This document shows, piece by piece, positions 1 through 7,514 of a stretch of DNA of 64,000 bases. Position numbers and translations under genes: made by a program. The first letter of the stretch is position 1. Every line of letters begins with the position of its first letter. This DNA comes from CAWFQB01 sp965277875 (lineage in GTDB: Bacteria; Armatimonadota; Chthonomonadetes; Chthonomonadales; Chthonomonadaceae): the NCBI GenBank assembly GCA_965277875.1, contig CBDIDV010000002.1, positions 3,472,001-3,536,000 of the forward strand. The letters are read 5' to 3'. Below the pieces are notes generated by a model. The model saw only the letters and a program-made list of their open reading frames with translations. It was not told where the DNA came from and did no database searches.

Positions 1-1422
1 AAAAACGAGGAACTGGCCTTTAACAATCTGCCCGCAGCCCTGACCGCTGACGGCAAACTGACGCACTACATCACGTCCGTCAACCAGATCGAACTGAGCG
101 ACAGGGGGCAGCAGCACAAGCAGTTCGACGACAGCCCCATGCGCTTGCAGCCGTATGAACTTGGCATTGACGAGTATCGGTGCTGCCCCCACAATGTCGG
201 CATGGGCTGGCCCTACTACGTGGAAAACGCGTGGCTGGCGACATACAATAACGGCCTGTGCGCCGCGCTGTATACCCAATGCGAAGTCAGGGCAAAAGTA
301 GGCGATGGCACGGAAGTTTCTTTCGCGGAGCGCACCGATTACCCGTTTGGGGACACGGTTAATCTCACGCTCGCGTCGCCCCGCGCCGTGTCGTTCCCGC
401 TGTACCTGCGCGTTCCCGCGTGGTGTCAGCAAGCGAGCGTACAAATTAACGGCAAGGCGATAGACGCGAAGCCGGGGCCGTCCTCGTATGTGATGGTCTC
501 GCGCCGGTGGCAGCCCGGAGATCGGGTCACGCTGCGCCTGCCGATGCGCGTGGCCGTGAAAACATGGCCCGCCCAGAAGAACGCCGTATCGGTTAGCTAT
601 GGCCCGCTGGATTACTCCCTGCGGCTCAATGAAAAGTTCGAGCGCACGGGCGGCACGGACGCGTGGCCGGAATACGCCGTCCGCACCAACTCGCCCTGGA
701 ATTATGGCCTGCTGCTCCATGCGAAGGACGCGGAACGAGCGTTCAAGGTGACGCGTAAGCCGTACAACCGCGCTCTGAACCCGTTTACGCCGGAGAATGT
801 ACCTGTTTCGCTGACCGTACAGGCCAAGCCGCTCGCCAACTGGCGGGCCGATGCCGACGGCGTTGTGGGCCTGCTGCAAAACAGCCCCGCCGCCACCGAC
901 CGGCCCACCGAGACCGTGACGCTGATCCCGATGGGCGCGGCGCGGCTGCGTATCGCGAGTTTCCCCACGGTCACGGCAAACGGAACGGGAACGGCATGGA
1001 CTGTGCCGACCGGCCCGCTGACGACCGCCTCCCATGCCAACGACAATCTGGACGCGCTCAACGATCCGACCGAGCCGGCGAGTTCGGGCAGCCAGAACAC
1101 GCCCCGCTTTACGTGGTGGGATCACAAAGGCACGACCGAATGGGTGTCGTACCAGTTCCAAAAGCCGCAGACGGTATCCGGCGCGTCGGTGTACTGGTTC
1201 GACGACACGGGCGCAGGGCAGTGCCGCGTACCCCAATCATGGACGCTGGAGTATAAAGACGGCGACGTATGGAAGCCGGTTCCAGGCGCGGCAAACTACG
1301 GCGTCGCGCGCGACAAGTACAACACGATTACTTTTGCGCCCGTTAAAACCACTGCCCTGCGCCTGAGCGCGCGTTTGCAAAATGGCTTTTCGGGCGGCGT
1401 CCTGCGCTGGCGCGTACAATAA
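1..1422 (+). CDS. GH127 beta-L-arabinofuranosidase (DUF1680), 3' part
   Basis: The reading frame is open from base 1, so the N-terminus lies outside the window; 473 codons are visible. The doublet RCCPHN at visible codons 60-65 matches the zinc-binding/nucleophilic cysteine pair of glycoside hydrolase family 127 (DUF1680), which removes beta-L-arabinofuranose from plant-type glycans. The segment MGWPYYVENAWLATYNNGL and the following beta-sandwich fit the family. The last ~125 residues (WWDHKGTTEWVSYQF to GVLRWRV) look like a discoidin-type (F5/8C) carbohydrate-binding beta-sandwich, an addition found in some members. A hairpin at 1522-1558 probably ends the transcript. The LacI-type regulator downstream may control this region. 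Family assignment is firm; substrate is inferred. Confidence 0.85.
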   Translation, partial: KNEELAFNNLPAALTADGKLTHYITSVNQIELSDRGQQHKQFDDSPMRLQPYELGIDEYRCCPHNVGMGWPYYVENAWLATYNNGLCAALYTQCEVRAKVGDGTEVSFAERTDYPFGDTVNLTLASPRAVSFPLYLRVPAWCQQASVQINGKAIDAKPGPSSYVMVSRRWQPGDRVTLRLPMRVAVKTWPAQKNAVSVSYGPLDYSLRLNEKFERTGGTDAWPEYAVRTNSPWNYGLLLHAKDAERAFKVTRKPYNRALNPFTPENVPVSLTVQAKPLANWRADADGVVGLLQNSPAATDRPTETVTLIPMGAARLRIASFPTVTANGTGTAWTVPTGPLTTASHANDNLDALNDPTEPASSGSQNTPRFTWWDHKGTTEWVSYQFQKPQTVSGASVYWFDDTGAGQCRVPQSWTLEYKDGDVWKPVPGAANYGVARDKYNTITFAPVKTTALRLSARLQNGFSGGVLRWRVQ

Positions 1423-1521
1423 TCTTGTCTGCTGCCGTGCAAGCGGCAGCGGGCTTGTGGCGCGGCGCTGCAATCCCGGCACGGCATGGCGCGAAAGCGA
1501 AGAAGCGCAGGCATAAACATA

Positions 1522-1558
1522 GCGAGGCGGGGATGGCAGAACGCTGTTCCCGCCTCGC
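1522..1558 (+). terminator. Intrinsic terminator-like hairpin after GH127
   Basis: GCGAGGCGGG (1522-1531) pairs with CCCGCCTCGC (1549-1558) and is followed by a short GTTT. It lies 100 bases downstream of the GH127 stop codon. The weak T tract makes termination likely but not certain. The rest of 1423-1640 shows no gene. Confidence 0.5.
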
Positions 1559-1640
1559 GTTTGCAGCCGTCCTTACCAAAAGACGGCCAACGCCGCTGCT
1601 AATATATTTAGTTCAAAATTGGCAGCGTTTTGCTTGTGTT

Positions 1641-1684
1641 TGGTAAATAAGACGCTTGACAAGCGCAAACAAATAGTTTACCAT
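1641..1684 (+). promoter_or_regulatory. Promoter and operator-like palindromes of the LacI gene
   Basis: TTGACA (1656-1661) and TACCAT (1679-1684) are separated by 17 bases. A perfect 13-base palindrome CGCTTGACAAGCG (1653-1665) covers the -35 box. A wider inverted repeat TGGTAAA (1641-1647) / TTTACCA (1677-1683) brackets the promoter. Centred GC-containing palindromes are typical LacI-family operators, so autoregulation is a reasonable inference. The position of the promoter also argues that translation starts at 1709 or 1733 rather than at an upstream in-frame codon. Confidence 0.6.
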
Positions 1685-1708
1685 AACAACAGCAGATTGG
1701 TAATACCT

Positions 1709-2770
1709 ATGAGCGAGGTCGTAAAGGGGATCATGCCGCGTCGAACCACCAGTATTGATGTTGCGCGTATGGCGGGCGTTTCGCAAAGCACCGTATCGCT
1801 TGTGCTGAACGGGCGCACCGATATACGCATACCAGACACCACGCGCCAGCGCGTCGTGGACGCGGCGCGGCAGCTTAACTACACGCGCAACATGACCGCC
1901 CGCGCCCTGCTGACCGGGCGCACGCACCGCCTGGGCGTGGTTCCCATCCATCCTAACGCGTTCATCGCGAACTCGTCCTACTACGGCACGCTGACCAGCA
2001 GCTTCATCGAGGGCGCGATGCGGCACGGGCATAACATGCTGCTGCACTGCGTCAGCCACGACCAGTGGCAGGACCTGTACGCCGACATTCTGGGCGGCGG
2101 CACGGACGGCGTGATCCTCATCGGCAGAAACGCCGACGACCCGCTGACCCTGGCCCTGCTCGAAGCGCGTTTCCCTGTCGTGTGCGTGTCCTATCAGCCG
2201 GACGCGCCCGTGTACTACTCCGTAGACTGCGATAATGAGACGGGCGGTTATATGGCCGCGCGGCATCTGCTCGCATTGGGGCGTCGCCGGCTCGGCTGCC
2301 TGATGCCCATGAGCGCGTACTCGTGGGAGATGCAGCGTCATGCGGGCGTCCTGCGCGCCCTGCGGGAGGAGGGACTTGCCCCCGAGTCGCTGACCTGTTT
2401 TGAGTGGCGGGAATGGCAAACGCCCATGCAGCAGATCGCGCAGGCATTTTGCGCGTTAAGTATGGCGCAGCGTCCTGACGCGCTCATCATGCGCGACGAA
2501 TTTGCCGCCGAGCATCTGGTGGTGGGACTGTCCGCTCTGGGCGTGCGCGTGCCGGACGACGTGGCCCTGATCAACTTCAACAGCTCTCCGGTCTGCGACC
2601 GCGTCGCGCCGCCGCTGACCGCGGTAGGCCAGCCGCTTGGCGACATCGGCAGGGGCGCAATAGACATGCTCGTAGACCTTGTGGAAGGAAAGGAGGTCAC
2701 GCCGGGAACGCGCCGCTTCCCGATGACTCTGGACGTTCGTAAGTCGTGCGGCGCAGACCATATCGCTTGA
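1709..2770 (+). CDS. LacI family transcriptional regulator
   Basis: The protein is about 353 residues, normal for LacI/GalR repressors. The N-terminal helix-turn-helix reads TSIDVARMAGVSQSTVSLVL, with the hinge helix region LNYTRNMTARALLTG behind it. The rest is a periplasmic-binding-protein-like sugar sensor (GVVPIHPNAF, DGVILIGR, CLMPMSAYSWE, DALIMRDEFAAEHLV). It presumably senses a sugar and represses neighbouring glycoside-utilisation genes. The start at 1709 fits the promoter at 1656-1684; ATG 1733, giving MPRRTTSIDVARMAG, is an equally good alternative. It lies downstream of GH127 and upstream of the prepilin gene. Confidence 0.88.
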   Translation: MSEVVKGIMPRRTTSIDVARMAGVSQSTVSLVLNGRTDIRIPDTTRQRVVDAARQLNYTRNMTARALLTGRTHRLGVVPIHPNAFIANSSYYGTLTSSFIEGAMRHGHNMLLHCVSHDQWQDLYADILGGGTDGVILIGRNADDPLTLALLEARFPVVCVSYQPDAPVYYSVDCDNETGGYMAARHLLALGRRRLGCLMPMSAYSWEMQRHAGVLRALREEGLAPESLTCFEWREWQTPMQQIAQAFCALSMAQRPDALIMRDEFAAEHLVVGLSALGVRVPDDVALINFNSSPVCDRVAPPLTAVGQPLGDIGRGAIDMLVDLVEGKEVTPGTRRFPMTLDVRKSCGADHIA

Positions 2771-2866
2771 AGGAACGTTTTTGCCGGACGCGCTCTGCCT
2801 GCCGCGTCCCCTGCCTGTTATTTTCCATTCTATTTTCTGTTTTGCAAAGTCCGAAAGGAAAACTCG

Positions 2867-3736
2867 ATGCTGCACACTCATCGCACTGCGCACGTCACGC
2901 GCGCCACTCAGGCATTCACGCTGATCGAACTGCTCGTAGTTATTGCCATTATCGCCATTCTGGCGGCCATTCTCTTTCCCGTGTTCGCCCAGGCCCGCGC
3001 CAAAGCGCGACAGGCCGCGTCGCTTTCGCACATGAAGCAGACCGGCACGGCGGGGCTTATGTACCTGCAGGACTACGACGAGATGAACGTGATGCACGGA
3101 ACCTGGACAAGCGACCCCGCCGAGCCGAACGGCTTTGCCAAGGGCTGGCTGGACCGTCTCGACCCCTACATGAAGAACCTGGGCGTCCTGCGTTCGCCGA
3201 GTGACAGCGCCAGTGTCGCGTGGGACGGGTTTGGGCCGTGGGTCAGCGTGGGCGGCAACGCTCTTAGCGGCGGCGAACTCAACTATCCGGCCAACGCCAC
3301 CCTGGGCATCATCGGAACCGGCTTCAACTGGGACCCGACGGTGACGGCCAACTGCGTCAGCGCCACGGCGGCGGCCATCACCCGCCCCTCCGAAACCGTT
3401 TTTATGGCGGAAAAGTATAATACCGACTGTGTCAAGAACGGCCTGGACTGGATCGGCAATCGCACTAAGTTTCAGCCCATCAGTATCATTATGTGGGACA
3501 CCACGGACGGCACGAACTACTACCAATGGACGGGCGGCAACATTCCCAACGGTACGCGCGTGCCGACCGACACCAGCACCTTTGCCAGCAAGAACGGCGG
3601 CGTGTCTGCCCCGGTCAACGACATGTCCGTGTTCGTGTTCGCCGACGGACACGCCAAGACCATGAAGCCCACCGCCACAAACCCCGACCCGAAAAACCAT
3701 CCTGAACTGAACATGTGGAACGCCAAACGTCCGTAA
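2867..3736 (+). CDS. Type II secretion/pilin-like prepilin, DUF1559 family
   Basis: This 289-residue protein opens with a short basic leader and a classic N-methylation cleavage helix, AFTLIELLVVIAIIAILAAI at about residues 18-37. The helix is followed by LFPVFAQARAKARQAASLS, the form common in Armatimonadota and Planctomycetota. The C-terminal segment contains the family signature VFADGHAKTM. Members are pseudopilin-like proteins anchored in the inner membrane and present in many paralogues; their cargo is unknown. ATG 2867 is preceded by GAAAGGAAA at good spacing. A small lipoprotein gene follows after 63 bases on the same strand, an arrangement seen repeatedly with DUF1559 genes. Confidence 0.88.
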   Translation: MLHTHRTAHVTRATQAFTLIELLVVIAIIAILAAILFPVFAQARAKARQAASLSHMKQTGTAGLMYLQDYDEMNVMHGTWTSDPAEPNGFAKGWLDRLDPYMKNLGVLRSPSDSASVAWDGFGPWVSVGGNALSGGELNYPANATLGIIGTGFNWDPTVTANCVSATAAAITRPSETVFMAEKYNTDCVKNGLDWIGNRTKFQPISIIMWDTTDGTNYYQWTGGNIPNGTRVPTDTSTFASKNGGVSAPVNDMSVFVFADGHAKTMKPTATNPDPKNHPELNMWNAKRP

Positions 3737-3799
3737 TGCAGAGCGGGAACGACGGACAGCGCCGCAGCATCGGACAGGGAACGGCGCGAAAAAAGGGCA

Positions 3800-4057
3800 A
3801 TGGGAAACATAATGACGCAAATACGTAAAACCGCAAAACACAATGTGGTGTGCGCCCGCATACTTTTGCTGCTGCCCCTGCTGACGCTGGCGGGCTGCGG
3901 CGGCGATACTTCCGCAAAAGAAAACGACGACATGCGGAACGCCATGCAGGGCAAGGGCGTAGGCCCGATGCCCGCCGAAACCAAATCCAAAATGGAGGCC
4001 GCCATGAAGGCGCACGGCATGGGCGGCAACGGCGCACCGACCCAGACGAAGCAGTAA
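3800..4057 (+). CDS. Small lipoprotein downstream of DUF1559 gene
   Basis: This is an 85-residue protein with a signal peptide (RILLLLPLL) ending in a lipobox, LTLAGC at about residues 28-33. It is followed by a Gly-Gly-rich, charged mature part of about 50 residues (MRNAMQGKGVGPMPAETKSK). It is probably lipidated and exported. No enzymatic motif is visible. It pairs with the prepilin gene upstream and shares its terminator at 4083-4119. ATG 3812 is an alternative start. Function unknown. Confidence 0.7.
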   Translation: MGNIMTQIRKTAKHNVVCARILLLLPLLTLAGCGGDTSAKENDDMRNAMQGKGVGPMPAETKSKMEAAMKAHGMGGNGAPTQTKQ

Positions 4058-4082
4058 ACGTTGTACAGGGCAAACAAACAAT

Positions 4083-4119
4083 AGGCCGTTTCCTTTCCAG
4101 CGTCGGGAGGAAGCGGCCT
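4083..4119 (+). terminator. Intrinsic terminator after the lipoprotein gene
   Basis: AGGCCGTTTCCT (4083-4094) pairs with AGGAAGCGGCCT (4108-4119), with one G-T pair, and is followed by GTTTGTTTATT. It separates the plus-strand unit from the convergent SDR gene. Confidence 0.75.
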
Positions 4120-4155
4120 GTTTGTTTATTCTGCTTCATGCGTTTCCGTAACTGC

Positions 4156-4914
4156 TTAAACGGCCATGCCGCCGTCCGTGATCAGGCCGCTGCCCGTGAC
4201 GAAACTGGCCTCGTCGGACGCGAGGTACAGGGCGGCATAGGCGACATCGTCCGGCCTGCCCAATCGTCCCACCGGCTGCCGCGCCTCGAACGCTTTGCGG
4301 GCCGCGTCGGGGTCGGGCGAGGCGTTGATGCGGTCGCGCAGGCTGGGCGTTTCAATCGTGGCCGGGGCCAGATACACGCACCGTATGCCCTCGTGCGCGT
4401 GATCCAGGGCGATGGCCCGCGTCAGGCCGATCACGCCGCCCTTTGCCGCCGAGTAGACCGCCCGATCCTTGATGCCCATCATGCCCGCCACGCTCGCCAT
4501 GTTGATGAGGACGCCGCCGCCCTGCGCGCGCAGCAGGGGGATGGCGTACTTGCACCCTAAAAACACGCTGGTCAGCGTGGTCGCGGTCTGCGCGTTCCAG
4601 TCAGCAAGGCTGCTGTCCTCGACGCGCCCCTGCTTCACGATGCCCGCGTTGTTGAACAGGATATTGAGCTTGCCATACACGGCCTGAGTCTGCGCGAACA
4701 TGTTCTGTACCGCGCCCTCGTCGGATACATCGGCCTGCACAAAGACCGCTGTGCCGCCCGCCTGCGTAATTGCCTCGACCGTCTCCAGCCCTGTCGCCTC
4801 GCTTAGATCCACGACCACGACGGACGCGCCCTCGCGGGCGAACAACTCCGCCGTGGCCCGCCCGATGCCCGCGCCCGCGCCCGTAATCAGCGCCACCTTA
4901 TCCAATAATCGCAT
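4156..4914 (-). CDS. SDR family oxidoreductase
   Basis: This is a 252-residue short-chain dehydrogenase/reductase with a Rossmann fold. The cofactor motif is TGAGAGIG near residue 12, the structural motif NNAG is near residue 88, and the catalytic motif YSAAK is near residue 155. The C-terminal end SGLITDGGMAV is typical of glucose/gluconate/2-deoxygluconate dehydrogenases. The start at 4914 is preceded by GGAGGCAGGAAC; an in-frame extension to 5010 has no ribosome site and would run into a repeat. The sugar kinase and phosphatase genes on the same strand upstream suggest a role in sugar or sugar-acid catabolism. The exact substrate cannot be read from the sequence. Confidence 0.88.
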   Translation of the reverse strand: MRLLDKVALITGAGAGIGRATAELFAREGASVVVVDLSEATGLETVEAITQAGGTAVFVQADVSDEGAVQNMFAQTQAVYGKLNILFNNAGIVKQGRVEDSSLADWNAQTATTLTSVFLGCKYAIPLLRAQGGGVLINMASVAGMMGIKDRAVYSAAKGGVIGLTRAIALDHAHEGIRCVYLAPATIETPSLRDRINASPDPDAARKAFEARQPVGRLGRPDDVAYAALYLASDEASFVTGSGLITDGGMAV

Positions 4915-4938
4915 GTTCCTGCCTCCGGGAAGATAATT

Positions 4939-5102
4939 TAACCACGGGGGACACGGGGAAGAGAATGCAAAGAACTTACCGCAGATGACGCGGATGAAAC
5001 AGAGGAACACGGATTATCTTTTGGATTATCTGCGTTTATCTGCTTCATCCGCGCGATCTGCGGTAAAGCATTCATATCTTTCCCCGTGTTCCCCGTGGTT
5101 TA
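4939..5102. repeat. Nested palindromic intergenic repeat (CGGAT/GGGGAA type)
   Basis: The outer arms are 4939-4960 and 5079-5102, built from tandem CACGGGGAA-like units. The inner arms, starting TTACCGCAGATGA (4977) and ending in ATCTGCGGTAA, pair almost completely. The whole space between the SDR and kinase genes can fold into one long hairpin. It belongs to the same class as 59123-59240. Confidence 0.75.
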
Positions 5103-6641
5103 TACCGTTTCTTTGTCTATAAGCTGCGTGTAGTATTTCTGCTGGATTGCGGCCAGTTCCTGGTAGCGGGCGTGGCAGGCCGGGTCGGGGGCGAAGGATT
5201 GTCCCATGCGGGCCTCCGCTTCCGCCGCGCTGGGCAATAATCCCGCCGCTTCCAGGGCAAGCAGGGCCGCGCCCCGGCTGCTCGCCTCAGCTTCTAAGGC
5301 GAGGGTCAGCGGCTGGCCGATGGCGTCCGCAAACATCTGCGCCCAGGCCGGGGAATGGGCGAACACGCCGCCGGACGCCACGATTTCATTGGCCTGCGGG
5401 AAAACGTCACGCAGACGTCCCGCCGCGAGCGCGAAGCGCAGGGCGATAGCCTCCATCACGGCCCGCGCGATCTCGACCGGGCTGGTGTCCAGATTCATGC
5501 CCAGGAGCGCGGCGCGGGCGTCGGGGTTCCAGCCCAGACTGCGCTCGCCGGCGAGGAACGGCAGAAAGGTGAGGCCGTGTCCGCCCGGTTCCATCTGCGC
5601 GACCTGCTTTTCCACCTCGTCCGCGCCGGGAAGCTGGAACAGGCGCGTCAGCCACTGATAATCTATGCCGCCGTCGCTGAACGCCGCACCGAGGAGCGGG
5701 CGCTTGCTGTCGGCCCGATAGCGCCACAGTCCGGGCGGCGTGACAAGCTGCGGGGCGTGAACCGTGGTCTTTTGATGCTCTGCGCTGATGACGGGCAGTT
5801 GTTCTTCCGTCCATAAAGCGCGAATGGCTCCCGACGTTCCCATGTTGATGGCGAAGCGCAGGGGCGTGATGCAGCCGCTGCCCACATTCCCGCACGCGCC
5901 GTCGCCCACGGCAGGGAAAAACGGCACATCGCGCAGGGCCGGCCAGCGCGCGGCCCACTCGCTTTGCAGTCCCTGCGCCCGCTCGGTCAGGTTCACGACG
6001 GGCGAAAGCGTTTCGACGGGAATGTCCAGCAGGCGCAGGGTTTCCTCGTCCCACTGGTTCTGCCCCTGATTAAACAGGCCCGTGCCGCTCGCCATCGAAA
6101 CCGACACGCGCCGCGCGTCCGGGCCGAACCAGCAGCCGTACAGATACTCGCTCGGCGACGCCCAGCGCGTGACGCGGTCGTACAGGTCGCGCTGCGTTTC
6201 GCGCAGCCATACCAGCTTGGCCGGATAGTAGGAGGAATGGATCACGCAGCCCGTGCGCTGATGTATGGCGTGGATGTCCAGGTCGTGCCTGAGCCGCTGC
6301 GCCACCGAAGAAGAACGCTGATCCGCCCAATTCAGAATGGGCGTGATCGGCTCGCCGCTCGCGTCCAGACCTACAACGCTGTGCCAGAACGTGGACATGC
6401 CCACGCAGGCGATAGACGCGGCCCGGTCGCCGATCTGCCCCAGCGCCTGATCCATACAGTCGGCCACATGGCCGCGCAGTTCCTCGGCGGGCATGAACAT
6501 GCCGCCGTCGGACGTGGTGTGCATCTGGTACTGCACCTGCGCCTTGACGCCTTCGATTTCGCGCCCGTGCGCGTCCCATAGCAGTACGCGTGTCGAGGAC
6601 GTCCCCACATCCAGGGTCAGCGCCAGCGGTTCTCCTGTCAT
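5100..6641 (-). CDS. FGGY family carbohydrate kinase (gluconokinase-like)
   Basis: This 513-residue protein is the usual length for FGGY sugar kinases. The N-terminal phosphate-binding loop reads LDVGTSSTRVLLWD at residues 10-23. The motif HQRTGCVIHSSYYPAKLVWL resembles the gluconate-kinase branch. The second ATPase half contains GDGACGNVGSGC, NMGTSGAIR and the C-terminal adenosine motif EIVASGGVFAHSPAWAQM. It would phosphorylate a sugar or sugar acid in the cytoplasm using ATP. It lies between an SDR dehydrogenase and a HAD phosphatase on the same strand, which fits a small catabolic unit. Gluconate is the best guess; xylulose or a related substrate is possible. Confidence 0.85.
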   Translation of the reverse strand: MTGEPLALTLDVGTSSTRVLLWDAHGREIEGVKAQVQYQMHTTSDGGMFMPAEELRGHVADCMDQALGQIGDRAASIACVGMSTFWHSVVGLDASGEPITPILNWADQRSSSVAQRLRHDLDIHAIHQRTGCVIHSSYYPAKLVWLRETQRDLYDRVTRWASPSEYLYGCWFGPDARRVSVSMASGTGLFNQGQNQWDEETLRLLDIPVETLSPVVNLTERAQGLQSEWAARWPALRDVPFFPAVGDGACGNVGSGCITPLRFAINMGTSGAIRALWTEEQLPVISAEHQKTTVHAPQLVTPPGLWRYRADSKRPLLGAAFSDGGIDYQWLTRLFQLPGADEVEKQVAQMEPGGHGLTFLPFLAGERSLGWNPDARAALLGMNLDTSPVEIARAVMEAIALRFALAAGRLRDVFPQANEIVASGGVFAHSPAWAQMFADAIGQPLTLALEAEASSRGAALLALEAAGLLPSAAEAEARMGQSFAPDPACHARYQELAAIQQKYYTQLIDKETV

Positions 6642-6700
6642 GCTTGTTCCGTTATCCTTCTATGATGGTGTTGTTTAGTTTGTATTATTTGTGAGTTGTG

Positions 6701-7381
6701 TTATCTGTGCGTTTCGTTTTGCGTGAGTTGCCGGAGCAGATCGGGAAGCGGTATGTCGGCCAGAGAGGTAAGGCGCAGGTCGGCGTGGCCGAGCGGCATA
6801 CGGTGCGTCATGGCGTTAGGGATGGCGACCGCGTACAGGCCCGCCGCTTTCGCAGACGTAACGCCGTGCGCCGAGTCCTCGATGGCTATGGCCTCATGCG
6901 GCAGGACGCCCAGCGCATTTATGGCAGCGAGATACAGTTCCGGGTGCGGCTTGGTATGCTCGACATCGTCGGCGCAGCGAATGGCGTCAAAATAGTGGAA
7001 CAGATGCAGGCGTTCCAGATGCCCCCGCACCCACGGACAGTCGGAACTCGACGCCACAGCCAGCTTTAAGCCCCGGTTCTTCGCTTCCATGATGACGTTT
7101 TCCACGCCGGGAAGGATCGGCTGCGCGTGGATGTGCGCGAGATAGCGTTCCCGACGCCGCGCCCGGATACGCGCTTCATCCAGCGTTTGCCCGGTCAGTG
7201 CCTGCAATGTCTCGAACGGATGAAACAAGACGGACGCGGCCCCCAACCCGATGTTCTGACACCACGTTTCCTCGGTTAGTTCGCAGCCGTGATCCGCATA
7301 AATGTCGCGCCATGCGATATAATCCGGCGTCTCGGTATCTATCATCGTTCCGTCAAAATCAAACACCAATGCGCGAATCAT
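6701..7381 (-). CDS. HAD hydrolase, beta-phosphoglucomutase/sugar-phosphatase-like
   Basis: This is a 226-residue haloacid-dehalogenase family protein. Motif I is DFDGTMIDTE (residues 8-17), with the nucleophile Asp8 and acid/base Asp10. Motif II is ASSS (near residue 113). The motif III lysine lies in HTKPHPELY, and motif IV is IEDSAHGV. The cap after motif I is of the helical type found in beta-phosphoglucomutases and sugar-phosphate phosphatases. The gene lies just upstream of the sugar kinase on the same strand, separated by 59 bases, so it probably acts on a sugar phosphate. Phosphatase versus mutase activity cannot be settled here. Confidence 0.87.
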   Translation of the reverse strand: MIRALVFDFDGTMIDTETPDYIAWRDIYADHGCELTEETWCQNIGLGAASVLFHPFETLQALTGQTLDEARIRARRRERYLAHIHAQPILPGVENVIMEAKNRGLKLAVASSSDCPWVRGHLERLHLFHYFDAIRCADDVEHTKPHPELYLAAINALGVLPHEAIAIEDSAHGVTSAKAAGLYAVAIPNAMTHRMPLGHADLRLTSLADIPLPDLLRQLTQNETHR

Positions 7382-7472
7382 ATTCTTAGATCTCGTGGCT
7401 TTCTATATGGATATGGCTGCATACGCTTCGTATAACGTCCGGCATGAAAAACGCGCGCTATATATTGTTAAT

Positions 7473-7508
7473 TTTATTCGCGTTCATTTGCGTTCATTTG
7501 CGGCTATC
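7473..7508. repeat. Half-element of the GCGTTCATTTG repeat type
   Basis: Three tandem degenerate units (TTATTCGCGTTCATTTGCG and following) lie directly downstream of the glycosidase stop codon. A close relative is at 21992-22017. No opposite arm is present. Confidence 0.5.
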
Positions 7509-7514
7509 CACGCC

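Noticed and set aside
2456..4081. Minus-strand open frame of 541 codons
   Set aside because: It is antisense to the LacI, prepilin and lipoprotein genes, which all have clear family motifs.
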